Source: an uncultured Prevotella sp. | GTDB taxonomy: Bacteria > Bacteroidota > Bacteroidia > Bacteroidales > Bacteroidaceae | Direction: 5' to 3' | Assembly: GCA_937895845.1 (NCBI GenBank) | Contig: CALBLK010000043.1 | Location: forward strand, 1 to 13,341 | DNA: 13,341 nt | In this document: piece after piece, positions 1 to 7,033 of the stretch | How the letters are laid out: each line of letters begins with the position of its first letter | How positions within the stretch are numbered: position 1 is the first letter of the stretch | The notes under the pieces: generated by a model | Told to the model about the DNA's origin: nothing | The model's input: the letters and a program-made list of their open reading frames with translations, nothing else | Database searches by the model: none | Made by a program: the position numbers and the translations under genes

Positions 1-1
1 A

Positions 2-850
2 CTTGAGCTGTCTCTTGAGGGAATTGAGATTGTCAACCTGCGGCATGACCGCGAGGCAGAGCGCCGCGAGCGCTACGCCCACATCCTCACGCAGAAGCGC
101 CAGCGTGACGGTTACACTTTACAGGAGGCCAACGACAAGATGTTCGAGCGCAACTACTTTGGCATGATGATGGTGGAGACTGGTGAGGCCGACGCCTTTA
201 TCACCGGACTTTACACCAAATACTCAAACACCATAAAGGTTGCCAAGGAGGTTATTGGCATCCGGCCCGAGTACAAGCACTTTGGCACGATGCACATCAT
301 CAACTCGCCCAGGGGCACTCTGTTTCTGGCAGACACTCTGATTAACAACAACCCTGACACCGAGGAGCTGGTCGACCTGGCCAAACTTAGTGCCATTTCA
401 GTGGGATTCTTCAACGAGAAGCCCACCATCGCCATGGTGAGCCACTCCAACTTCGGGTCTGACACCTCTGACGGATCGCGCAAAGTCCGCAAGGCTGTGG
501 CCGAGCTTCAGCAGCAGATGCCCGACCTGCTCATTGACGGTGAGATGCAGATAGGCTTTGCCCTTAACAAAGATTTGCGTGACGAACTTTACCCATTCAA
601 CAAGCTGAAAGGCAAGGATGTGAACACACTGATATTCCCCAACCTCACCAGTGCACGCTCAAGTTACAAGATGCTGCAGGCACTTGACTCGGATGTCGAA
701 ATCATCGGCCCTATTCAGATGGGACTCAACAAGCCCATCCACTTCACCGACTTCGGCTCGTCTGTACGCGATGTGGTCAACATCACCGCCGTGGCCGTCA
801 TCGACGCCTACGTTGAGAAACTGAAAAGAAATATCAACTCTAACAAATAA
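2..850 (+). CDS. maeB: NADP-dependent malic enzyme, C-terminal part (5' end outside window)
   Basis: The reading frame is open from base 2, so the gene enters from the left and only about 282 C-terminal residues are present. Enzymes of this family are about 750-770 residues long. What remains is mostly the phosphotransacetylase-like (PTA_PTB) domain fused behind the malic enzyme catalytic domains. Visible signatures include GIRPEYKHFGTMHI, the stretch around GFFNEKPTIAMVSHSNFGS, and IGPIQMGLNKPIHF near the end. The enzyme decarboxylates malate to pyruvate and yields NADPH in the cytoplasm. In characterised homologues the PTA-like part is thought to be regulatory, binding acetyl-CoA, rather than an active transacetylase. 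The internal ATG at 140 is not the real start, because coding continues upstream in frame with typical sequence. serS begins 9 bp after the stop, so the two are probably co-transcribed. Confidence 0.93.
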   Translation, partial: LELSLEGIEIVNLRHDREAERRERYAHILTQKRQRDGYTLQEANDKMFERNYFGMMMVETGEADAFITGLYTKYSNTIKVAKEVIGIRPEYKHFGTMHIINSPRGTLFLADTLINNNPDTEELVDLAKLSAISVGFFNEKPTIAMVSHSNFGSDTSDGSRKVRKAVAELQQQMPDLLIDGEMQIGFALNKDLRDELYPFNKLKGKDVNTLIFPNLTSARSSYKMLQALDSDVEIIGPIQMGLNKPIHFTDFGSSVRDVVNITAVAVIDAYVEKLKRNINSNK

Positions 851-859
851 TTCCAATTT

Positions 860-2149
860 ATGCTTACACTTAAACTTATCACCGAGGAGACCGAACGGGT
901 TGTTCGCGGCTTGGAGAAAAAACATTTCAAAGGCGCGCAGGAGGCAGTAGACAAGGTGTTGGCTCTCGACAAGCAGCGCCGTGAGGCCCAGCAACAGGCA
1001 GACAAGATCAAGCAGGAAATGAAACAGCTGTCGGCACAAGTGGGCGCCTTGATGAAACAGGGCAAGAAAGAGGAAGCCGAACAGATAAAGGCCCAGGTGG
1101 CCGGGCTCAAGCAACACGACCACACCCTGCATGAACAGATGGAGACCGCAGAGAAAGAGACTTACGCCCTGCTCTGCACCATACCCAATATACCTTGCGA
1201 CCTCGTGCCCGAAGGCAAGGATGCATCGGACAACGTGGTTGTTAAAGAGGGAGGTGTCAAGCCAAACCTTCCAGAGGATGCACTGTGCCACTGGGACCTG
1301 TGCAAGAAATTCAACCTGATTGACTTTGACCTCGGCGTGAAAATCACAGGCGCTGGCTTCCCCGTTTACATTGGCAAGATGGCACGTTTGCAGCGCGCAC
1401 TCGAGGCCTTCTTCCTGGAGGAGGCACGCAAGAACGGTTACTTGGAGATACAACCGCCCTATGTTGTCAACGAAGCCTCTGGCTACGGCACAGGGCAGCT
1501 GCCCGACAAGGAGGGGCAGATGTACCATGCCAACCTGGACAACCTCTATCTGATTCCGACAGCCGAGGTGCCTGTCACCAACATTTTTCGCGATGTCATT
1601 CTCGAAGAGAAAGACCTTCCTGTGAAGCGCTGCGCCTATTCGGCCTGTTTCCGGCGCGAGGCAGGAAGTTATGGCAAGGATGTTCGCGGTCTGAACCGCC
1701 TGCACCAATTTGACAAAGTCGAGATTGTGCGCATTGACAAGCCAAGCCACTCCTACGAGAGCCTTAACGAGATGCTTGACCATGTAGAGGGACTGATGAA
1801 GAAACTGGAACTGCCTTACCATATTCTCCGTCTCTGCGGAGGCGACATGAGCTTCACTTCTGCCATCTGTTATGACTTTGAGGTGTGGAGTGCCGCTCAG
1901 AAGCGCTGGCTTGAAGTGTCTTCTGTCTCCAATTTCGAGAGCTACCAGGCCAACCGCTTGAAATGCCGCTATCGCAACGCTGAGACCAAGAAGACCGAGC
2001 TTTGCCACACTCTGAATGGCTCAGCCCTGGCCCTGCCACGCATTGTCGCTGCTATTCTTGAGAACAACCAAACCCCAGATGGCATCCGCGTGCCCAAGTG
2101 CATCGTGCCCTACTGTGGCTTCGAGATGCTGGACAACAATAATTTCTAA
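860..2149 (+). CDS. serS: Seryl-tRNA synthetase
   Basis: Class II aminoacyl-tRNA synthetase that charges tRNA-Ser (and tRNA-Sec where present) with serine in the cytoplasm. At 429 residues it is full length for the family. The N-terminal tRNA-binding arm is a Lys/Glu/Gln-rich coiled coil at about residues 36-105. The catalytic core follows. Motif 1 lies around residues 178-203. The serine-binding TAEVP is at 234-238. Motif 2, FRREAGSYGKDVRG, is at 264-277. Motif 3, with NGSALALPRIVAAILE, is at 386-401. The start MLTLKLITEE is the usual beginning of Bacteroidales SerRS. There is no strong Shine-Dalgarno, and the gene follows maeB after only 9 bp. It is intact, and a long hairpin lies about 60 bp past its stop. 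Confidence 0.98.
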   Translation: MLTLKLITEETERVVRGLEKKHFKGAQEAVDKVLALDKQRREAQQQADKIKQEMKQLSAQVGALMKQGKKEEAEQIKAQVAGLKQHDHTLHEQMETAEKETYALLCTIPNIPCDLVPEGKDASDNVVVKEGGVKPNLPEDALCHWDLCKKFNLIDFDLGVKITGAGFPVYIGKMARLQRALEAFFLEEARKNGYLEIQPPYVVNEASGYGTGQLPDKEGQMYHANLDNLYLIPTAEVPVTNIFRDVILEEKDLPVKRCAYSACFRREAGSYGKDVRGLNRLHQFDKVEIVRIDKPSHSYESLNEMLDHVEGLMKKLELPYHILRLCGGDMSFTSAICYDFEVWSAAQKRWLEVSSVSNFESYQANRLKCRYRNAETKKTELCHTLNGSALALPRIVAAILENNQTPDGIRVPKCIVPYCGFEMLDNNNF

Positions 2150-2210
2150 CCTCATCCCCGTCCATATAGAAAGAGCCTTGGCAGACAATTGCAGGGGCTG
2201 ACGGGCGGGT

Positions 2211-2288
2211 TGTCAGTGCGGAGAGGGCCGCCTACGATGTGAAAAACCTATCGTTTTCACATCGTAGGCGGCCCTCTCCGCACTGACA
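2211..2288. repeat. Perfect 35-bp inverted repeat forming a long hairpin
   Basis: Bases 2211-2245 and 2254-2288 are exact reverse complements over 35 bp, separated by an 8-nt loop (acctatcg). The arms start tgtcagtgcggagagggccg. No T-run follows on either strand, so this is not a textbook intrinsic terminator, although it lies 62 bp past the serS stop and could block or process transcripts from either side. Pairing stops abruptly at both ends, and no obvious target-site duplication flanks it. It may be a small palindromic repetitive element, or a strong RNA hairpin at a convergent gene end that would be a good RNase III substrate. Confidence 0.9.
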
Positions 2289-2484
2289 CTACGACATTTC
2301 CGGCTTAGACCCTGAATGCGCCCTCACCCAAAATAAAGCCCAACTCGGCATTTTGATTCCGTCCAAGGCTGCTGTTTGTTTCGGACAGCTTGCAACGCAG
2401 GGCAGAAACCACAACGGGCAAATGCAAGGTGAGACAGAAAAAGATGACCATTCGCCGGGCAAAAAGTGAGGGATGAGTGCTGCA

Positions 2485-2571
2485 ATACGGCCATTTTGAG
2501 CACGCCATACAGTCCATTATGCTGCACGGAACAGGCCGTTTTGCAGTGTCATACGGCCCATTTCGCAGTGT
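2485..2571. repeat. Degenerate tandem repeat, four units of about 22 bp
   Basis: Four diverged units begin at about 2485, 2507, 2530 and 2551, giving spacings of 22, 23 and 21 bp. Each reads approximately ATACGGCCnnTTTTGnnGtg. Examples are ATACGGCCATTTTGAGCAC, ATACAGTCCATTATGCTGCAC and ATACGGCCCATTTCGCAGTGT. A fifth, weaker unit may follow towards 2595. The spacing is close to two helical turns and is not a multiple of three, so it does not encode a repeated peptide. Function is unknown. Confidence 0.65.
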
Positions 2572-2635
2572 AAAACGCACCGAAACGCAATGGCCAAACT
2601 AAGCTCAGAAGCACCTACGCCATCACATAAGCCTT

Positions 2636-4213
2636 TCAAAAGGTATAGCCCAATGTGAGCATAATATGATGGCGCTTGTTGCTCACCTTGTCTGGTGTGG
2701 GTGTGTTATGTATGCTTTCTCCATCTGAAGACCTGTACTGATAGTCAGCAAAAGGATAGAATGTACCGTTTTGAGTGGTATACTGGTATGCCACATCCAA
2801 GGTGAATTTGTCTATCGTGTATCCCAAGCCACAGGTTATGCGATTGGTTGCCTTCCAGTTGGTGTAGTCGGTTGTCGTGGCATAGTAGGCGTAAGGCGAG
2901 TCTACGTCAACATTACGGCTGCCTCCAGTCTTGTACATCGGTGAAACATAGTTGTAGCCCAGACGAACTGCTAACGATGGGTCAGGTTTGAACTCGGCAC
3001 CCAGTTTCAGGGTATGCACTCCCCTAAGGGTGTGCTTGGTGTGCGTGTTCATCGCACGGTCACTAGCAGTCTCATCGTAGTAGCTATCAGTATAGCCATC
3101 GTAGCCATCTCCTGTGATAATCCTTGTGTCAATGCCCGAGTAGTCAGCAAACTCATAGCTGGCGCCAAGTGCCAGGCAGTTGTCTACTGTCGTACCCAGA
3201 CTCAGCCCAACCTTCCATGGGGTGTACACCTTGAACTTGAACCCTTCGTCCTTATGTCCTTCATCGTAGGCGCCGACAGAGGTCCCGTTGTTGATTTGCG
3301 TGTGGCTGCTTGCATCCAGGTCGAACCAAGTCGGTGTGGCCACAGAGAGACCAATCCGAAACGGCGCCTCCTCAACAGGACGGAAAATAATGCCACCCTT
3401 CAGGTCGTAGCCAGTACCCGTGACGCTCCTGCTGTCAACCAGGCTGATGTCACCAATGTAATTGTCAGTGGCATTGACAATCCTCTCTTTATACTCGGTG
3501 TAGCTGTTGTAATGCACATCGTGAATGCCAAATGTCAGACCGAGGTAAACCCTGTCATTGATGTTGCCGCTGATATTAAAGTCGTAAACGCCGATATAGC
3601 CGTTGTTGTGACGGCCAAAGAGATAGTCTGAAGCATCGTTGTAGCCATACTCGGGGTTGCCCTGATTGTCAGTGGTGTGGATAAACGCATTCCAATACAG
3701 ATAGTCAACTACACTATACATATTGGTAACCTTCACTTCACCTTTATCATCAACCCCAAACAGCCCATTGGCAGCCTTTGCATACGTGAGCTGATTTTGC
3801 GAGGCGTTTTGCAGTTTTCCGGCTGCCGTCAGAATTTGGTTAAAGTCCCGGCTCTTGTGATAGTTGAAAGCCATGTTAAGGAACGAGCTCCTGCCCGTCC
3901 TCATGGAATAGACAAAACCTATCTGGTCAAACGACATGTGGGTTTTGTCGGCATCAGCAAAACTGCCGGCTCCCTCTTGAGTCATCATGCCCAGCGAAGC
4001 CTTGACCTGTGAGGAGCGGAACAGTCCGATACCAGCTGGATTGGTAGAGATTGTTGAAAGGTCGGCTCCAAGTGCATCCATCGCACCACCCATACCCACA
4101 TACCTGGCCGTTCCGTTGAGGTCTGTTGTTGCCAGCTGGGCATTGTCATACGTTTCCTGGGCAGCAGCAACCGCAGTTACCATCATGCCACAAATTAACA
4201 ATATCTGTTTCAT
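2636..4213 (-). CDS. Outer-membrane beta-barrel protein, OmpP1/FadL/TodX-like
   Basis: A 525-residue exported protein. Residues 1-19 form a Sec signal peptide (MKQILLICGMMVTAVAAAQ). The mature N-terminus has the NPAGI motif (residues 58-62) within a Gly/Ala-rich plug-like segment, as in OmpP1/FadL/TodX channels. The rest alternates short aromatic and polar stretches, as beta-strands do, and the chain ends in GYTF, the terminal aromatic signal for barrel insertion by BAM. Family members move hydrophobic substrates across the outer membrane. Bacteroidota homologues are sometimes labelled 'hemin receptor', but I see no proof of substrate. The signal peptide supports the start at 4213. The gene lies 96 bp downstream of the aromatic-rich secreted protein on the same strand, and I found no TAnnTTTG box in that gap, so the two may share a transcript. 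Confidence 0.85.
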   Translation of the reverse strand: MKQILLICGMMVTAVAAAQETYDNAQLATTDLNGTARYVGMGGAMDALGADLSTISTNPAGIGLFRSSQVKASLGMMTQEGAGSFADADKTHMSFDQIGFVYSMRTGRSSFLNMAFNYHKSRDFNQILTAAGKLQNASQNQLTYAKAANGLFGVDDKGEVKVTNMYSVVDYLYWNAFIHTTDNQGNPEYGYNDASDYLFGRHNNGYIGVYDFNISGNINDRVYLGLTFGIHDVHYNSYTEYKERIVNATDNYIGDISLVDSRSVTGTGYDLKGGIIFRPVEEAPFRIGLSVATPTWFDLDASSHTQINNGTSVGAYDEGHKDEGFKFKVYTPWKVGLSLGTTVDNCLALGASYEFADYSGIDTRIITGDGYDGYTDSYYDETASDRAMNTHTKHTLRGVHTLKLGAEFKPDPSLAVRLGYNYVSPMYKTGGSRNVDVDSPYAYYATTTDYTNWKATNRITCGLGYTIDKFTLDVAYQYTTQNGTFYPFADYQYRSSDGESIHNTPTPDKVSNKRHHIMLTLGYTF

Positions 4214-4309
4214 TGTCTGTTCTGTCTAATATTGAGTGCTTGCCATAACGGCACATTCACTTTATGTTTAATTTAACGTTATAGATATAAATCTCTGTAT
4301 AGTAGAACA

Positions 4310-5116
4310 TTATCTACGTCCAACAAAACCGCCACTACGTGCTCCTCCTCCATTGTTACCCCCAGAGAAGCCCCCACCACGGTTGCCGCCGAATGAGGAG
4401 CCGCTAAAATTGCGCGAGGGAGCGCTGACCGATGGAGAAGAGAAGTCGTTGCGATTAAATGGTCTTGGATTAGAGAAGTTACTGCCAGTTCTGTTTGAAG
4501 AGACTCCGGGCTGCCTTCCACGGAAATCATTGCGTCTTCCGCGGTCAACGTAACCATGGTTGCGTGTGCCAACAACACCTCCACGGACAGGGCGATAAGT
4601 TACGCCACCTACCCAGCCGCCATTCCACCAGTGACCGCCATACCAGGGGTCGTACCAGCCATAATGGCGCCAAGGAGAATAGTACCATCCGTAATAGCCG
4701 TAGCCCGTATACCAGGGGTCATAGAACCAAGGGTCATAAAGCCCCCAAGCGTCACGCCGCCCTGCGTCATAGCCGCTCCAATAGGTGTCAGACCAGGCGT
4801 AGTCGTCAAAACGGCTCATCCTTCGGGTGTACTGGTAGTCATCGGACAGAGAGTCGGGATAGGTTCCTCTCACACCATCAAAGTTAATGATGTCGTTACC
4901 CAAGGAGTCTATCGGCTGCACATGCGAGCCACCCCTCCTGTTGTAATCATCAACGCCACGCTGGCTTCCAGAATAGTAAGTGTCATGCGGCATGCCATAC
5001 TGCGCAGCACTTCTTTCAACGTTTTTCTTTGTCGGTGTGAAATAAAGGTCGTCCTGCGCCATCGCCCCGCCAAGGGTGGTGACAGAGAGAAACGACAGTA
5101 ATACAAGTCTTTTCAT
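4310..5116 (-). CDS. Secreted Tyr/Trp/Gly-rich protein of unknown function
   Basis: I do not recognise a characterised family. The chosen start gives 268 residues with a clean signal peptide, MKRLVLLSFLSVTTLGGAMA, followed by QDDLYFTP. An AGGAG Shine-Dalgarno (minus strand, bases 5122-5126) sits 5 nt before this ATG. The in-frame ATG at 5149 would bury the signal peptide behind 11 extra residues. The mature protein has three zones. A polar N-terminal part covers residues 21-105. A strongly aromatic segment at 106-169 has repeated YDPW motifs and many WY and GYG clusters. A Gly/Ser/Asn/Arg-rich tail at 178-268 ends SGGFVGRR. Such composition suggests a surface or periplasmic protein that is partly disordered or self-associating, but this is inference. 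The OmpP1-like gene follows on the same strand. Confidence 0.85.
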   Translation of the reverse strand: MKRLVLLSFLSVTTLGGAMAQDDLYFTPTKKNVERSAAQYGMPHDTYYSGSQRGVDDYNRRGGSHVQPIDSLGNDIINFDGVRGTYPDSLSDDYQYTRRMSRFDDYAWSDTYWSGYDAGRRDAWGLYDPWFYDPWYTGYGYYGWYYSPWRHYGWYDPWYGGHWWNGGWVGGVTYRPVRGGVVGTRNHGYVDRGRRNDFRGRQPGVSSNRTGSNFSNPRPFNRNDFSSPSVSAPSRNFSGSSFGGNRGGGFSGGNNGGGARSGGFVGRR

Positions 5117-5121
5117 ATTTA

Positions 5122-5126
5122 CTCCT
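5122..5126 (-). promoter_or_regulatory. Shine-Dalgarno site deciding the start of the aromatic-rich protein
   Basis: On the minus strand the sequence reads AGGAG, then TAAAT, then ATG at 5116. This is one of the few strong Shine-Dalgarno sites in the window. It supports the start at 5116 over the upstream in-frame ATG at 5149. Confidence 0.75.
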
Positions 5127-5153
5127 TTCTGCTTCACATTCAATTTCATAATG

Positions 5154-5184
5154 CAAAATTAGTTTGGTTGCTTATGCAAAAATA
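5154..5184 (-). promoter_or_regulatory. Candidate promoter boxes for the aromatic-rich protein gene
   Basis: Two exact matches to the Bacteroidota -7 element TAnnTTTG occur on the minus strand: TAATTTTG at 5154-5161 and TATTTTTG at 5177-5184. They lie 38 and 61 bp before the chosen start codon. No TTTG occurs at the usual -33 distance from either, so which one is used is uncertain. Confidence 0.45.
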
Positions 5185-5226
5185 CGGAAAAACCCTAAAT
5201 GGTTATAGGCTTTTCCCTATTTTTTG

Positions 5227-5234
5227 TACTTTTG
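5227..5234 (+). promoter_or_regulatory. Candidate -7 promoter box for prmA
   Basis: TACTTTTG matches the Bacteroidota sigma-ABfr -7 consensus TAnnTTTG exactly. It would place the transcript start near 5241, leaving a leader of about 20 nt before the prmA ATG. No exact TTTG is present at -33. It shares the 144-bp region with the divergent minus-strand boxes. Confidence 0.5.
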
Positions 5235-5260
5235 TAACCTAAATAAACCAAATATGCCAC

Positions 5261-6109
5261 ATGAAATACTATGCAGTAGACTTTAGGCTGTCACCCTCAA
5301 ACGATAACAGCAGGAGCCTGCTAGCCTCTTGTGCCGGTGACATTGGCTTTGAAGCCTTTGAAGACACAGCCAACGGTGTGACGGGATACATCCAGCAGAG
5401 TTACTACGACGTTGGTGCCTTGCGTGAAATGGTGGAAAACTTCCCTTTTCCCGACATCAAAGTGACTTATACAACCAAGGAAGCCGAGGACAAGGACTGG
5501 AACGAGGAGTGGGAACGAGAGGGATTTGCCCCTGTCATGATTGACGGTGTGTGCTGCATCCATGATGGCCGGCACCTGCCAATGGCAATGCCGACAATGG
5601 CCATTGAAATTGACGCGAAAATGGCCTTTGGTACAGGAACGCATGAGACAACGAGAATGATGGTCAAATCAATCTTAGCACTTCGCCCGGAGGGACAGCG
5701 GGTGCTGGACTGTGGCTGCGGGACGGGCATTCTGGCCATCACCGCGCTCAAGGCCGGTGCATGCAAGGCATTTGGCTACGACATTGACGAGTGGAGCGTG
5801 GACAATGCCAGACACAATGCCATCATCAATCAGGTGGGCAGCCGTTTGACAACAGTACACGGCGATGCCACAGCCATCAGCAGTAAGGAGGGCGCATTTA
5901 ACCTTGTAGTGGCCAATATCAACAGGAATATTCTGCTGGAAGACCTTCAAACATTCAGAGGCGCAATGGCACCTGGCGGCCACCTGCTGATGAGCGGTTT
6001 CTATACGGAGGATGCGGCACTGCTGACCGGAAAGGCTGCAGCACTTGGACTGCGCCACATTGGAACACTGACAGACAACGGCTGGGCCTGCCTCCATTTC
6101 AGTCTTTGA
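5261..6109 (+). CDS. prmA: Ribosomal protein L11 methyltransferase
   Basis: SAM-dependent enzyme that trimethylates lysines and the N-terminus of ribosomal protein L11 in the cytoplasm. At 282 residues it is of family length. The N-terminal L11-recognition part covers about residues 1-75, followed by a linker with the conserved WNEEWE. The family signature MAFGTGTHETTRM is at 121-133. SAM-binding motif I, VLDCGCGTGILAI, is at 148-160. The acidic end of strand 2, GYDIDEWSV, is at 172-180. The NINRNIL substrate-pocket motif is at 219-225. There is no Shine-Dalgarno, as is common in this phylum. Its last 11 bp overlap the last bases of the convergent GH25 gene, so each transcript must end inside or beyond the other gene. 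Confidence 0.95.
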   Translation: MKYYAVDFRLSPSNDNSRSLLASCAGDIGFEAFEDTANGVTGYIQQSYYDVGALREMVENFPFPDIKVTYTTKEAEDKDWNEEWEREGFAPVMIDGVCCIHDGRHLPMAMPTMAIEIDAKMAFGTGTHETTRMMVKSILALRPEGQRVLDCGCGTGILAITALKAGACKAFGYDIDEWSVDNARHNAIINQVGSRLTTVHGDATAISSKEGAFNLVVANINRNILLEDLQTFRGAMAPGGHLLMSGFYTEDAALLTGKAAALGLRHIGTLTDNGWACLHFSL

Positions 6110-6956
6110 GGGTGAGCTGCATCAAGTCGTAATAGCTGCCATTATAGATATTGAAGTCAACATAGCCTTTGATGCCCGGCAGCCGCCCGCAGTCAGTGTG
6201 CTGCCAGAATTTCCAGGCACCCTTATACTCCACCTTGTCCACATAATAATGGGCTATCCAATAAGGATATTCGTCAAAGACCGAGTCGCCGAGATAAGCC
6301 ATCTTAAACTTATAGTAGGTGTAGATGATGGGTTTTGCATGATATTCCTTCTCAACAAGCCTCAGCCAGGTGAGCACACTTTCCTTGAAATCCTCGGCAC
6401 TCTGGTCTTTTCCTTTGTGTTCAACATCCAGCACAGGTGGCAAGTCACCCGCCTCCAACTTGACGTGATTGATGAAATGTTGCGCCTGGTCTCTACCCGA
6501 CGAGCGCGTACTCCAGAAATGGTAAGCACCTCTTACAAAGCCATTTTCACGTGCCTGATAAAAGTTGTCATTGAAGTTCTTGTCTATCCGTGTTGCACCC
6601 TCTGTGGCCTTAATCATCACGAACCTGACAGGGCACTTTGCAATCATGCCATTGTTGCGAAGCTCCTCCCAGTCGATAACGCCCTGATAGTGGCTGATGT
6701 CAATGCCATGGATATCGTATCCCTCTGGATAGTTGGCATCACCATAAAGTGCACGCCAGCGAAAGCCGAACGGACTGACAAAGAAATAGTAGAAAACCCA
6801 GATGTAGCCCACGACCACAAGCCCGCCGCCAAGCCACCAGGCCCACCCTGGCAGCTTGTGAAGCAGCCTGACAAGCAAGCTATCGCGCTTTTTCCTAACG
6901 GGGGAGCGATAGCGGCGCCTGGGCTTATGCCTTGATGTTCGGGGCTGTGTGGTCAT
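6099..6956 (-). CDS. Membrane-anchored glycoside hydrolase family 25 (lysozyme-like) protein
   Basis: A 285-residue protein. A very basic cytoplasmic tail (about residues 1-30, Arg/Lys-rich) is followed by one transmembrane segment (about 38-60) and an extracytoplasmic GH25 domain. GH25 signatures are GIDISHYQG (84-92), MIKATEG (114-120), the catalytic-type DxE in PVLDVEH (D177, E179), YWIAHY (232-237) and WQHTDCG (251-257), with a final YVDFN. GH25 enzymes cut the MurNAc-GlcNAc bond of peptidoglycan. The type II anchor places this domain in the periplasm, suggesting wall remodelling rather than secretion or phage lysis, and no holin or phage gene is nearby. The start is supported by the complete anchor. 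The gene is 77 bp past pfp, with a terminator in the gap, and its 3' end overlaps prmA. Confidence 0.92.
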   Translation of the reverse strand: MTTQPRTSRHKPRRRYRSPVRKKRDSLLVRLLHKLPGWAWWLGGGLVVVGYIWVFYYFFVSPFGFRWRALYGDANYPEGYDIHGIDISHYQGVIDWEELRNNGMIAKCPVRFVMIKATEGATRIDKNFNDNFYQARENGFVRGAYHFWSTRSSGRDQAQHFINHVKLEAGDLPPVLDVEHKGKDQSAEDFKESVLTWLRLVEKEYHAKPIIYTYYKFKMAYLGDSVFDEYPYWIAHYYVDKVEYKGAWKFWQHTDCGRLPGIKGYVDFNIYNGSYYDLMQLTLKD

Positions 6957-6965
6957 CTAAGTCAC

Positions 6966-7019
6966 ATAAAAAGTGCTGTTACCGCAATCACGACAAGCGG
7001 ACGGCGGTAACAACACTTT
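6966..7019 (-). terminator. Intrinsic terminator after pfp
   Basis: Bases 6970-6985 and 7004-7019 pair over 16 bp with one mismatch around an 18-nt loop. Read on the minus strand, the hairpin starts 14 nt after the pfp stop and runs directly into TTTTT, a standard Rho-independent layout. The T-run ends about 10 nt before the GH25 ATG, so it either separates pfp from GH25 or tunes read-through into GH25. Confidence 0.8.
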
Positions 7020-7033
7020 ATGGTCAACAAACA

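Larger units (their letters stand above)
2150..2635. other. Long non-coding interval between serS and the OmpP1-like gene
   Basis: About 490 bp separate the convergent 3' ends of serS (plus) and the outer-membrane barrel gene (minus). The only long open frame, about 91 codons on the minus strand (2305-2580), lacks a recognisable domain and crosses the tandem repeat, so I do not call it. The interval holds a perfect 35-bp inverted repeat (2211-2288) and a degenerate ~22-bp tandem repeat (2485-2571), annotated separately. The stretch 2289-2480 shows nothing I can identify. Such a long interval between convergent genes contrasts with the tight packing elsewhere in the window and suggests inserted or expanded repeat DNA. 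Confidence 0.7.

Noticed and set aside
659..2008. Long open frame (about 450 codons) on the minus strand opposite serS
   Set aside because: It lies antisense to a full, motif-complete SerRS, has no recognisable domain, and is explained by codon composition of the sense gene.
2305..2580. Possible 91-codon minus-strand gene in the serS downstream interval
   Set aside because: It overlaps the degenerate tandem repeat, has no recognisable domain and a Cys/Arg-rich shadow-like composition.
3014..3631. 205-codon plus-strand frame opposite the OmpP1-like gene
   Set aside because: It is antisense to a protein with a signal peptide, NPAGI motif and terminal Phe, and shows no domain of its own.
6198..6935. 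245-codon plus-strand frame opposite the GH25 gene
   Set aside because: The GH25 catalytic motifs and transmembrane anchor are on the minus strand; the opposite frame is a shadow.
6099..6956. GH25 lysozyme as evidence of a prophage
   Set aside because: It has a type II membrane anchor rather than phage architecture, and no phage structural, integrase or holin gene is nearby.
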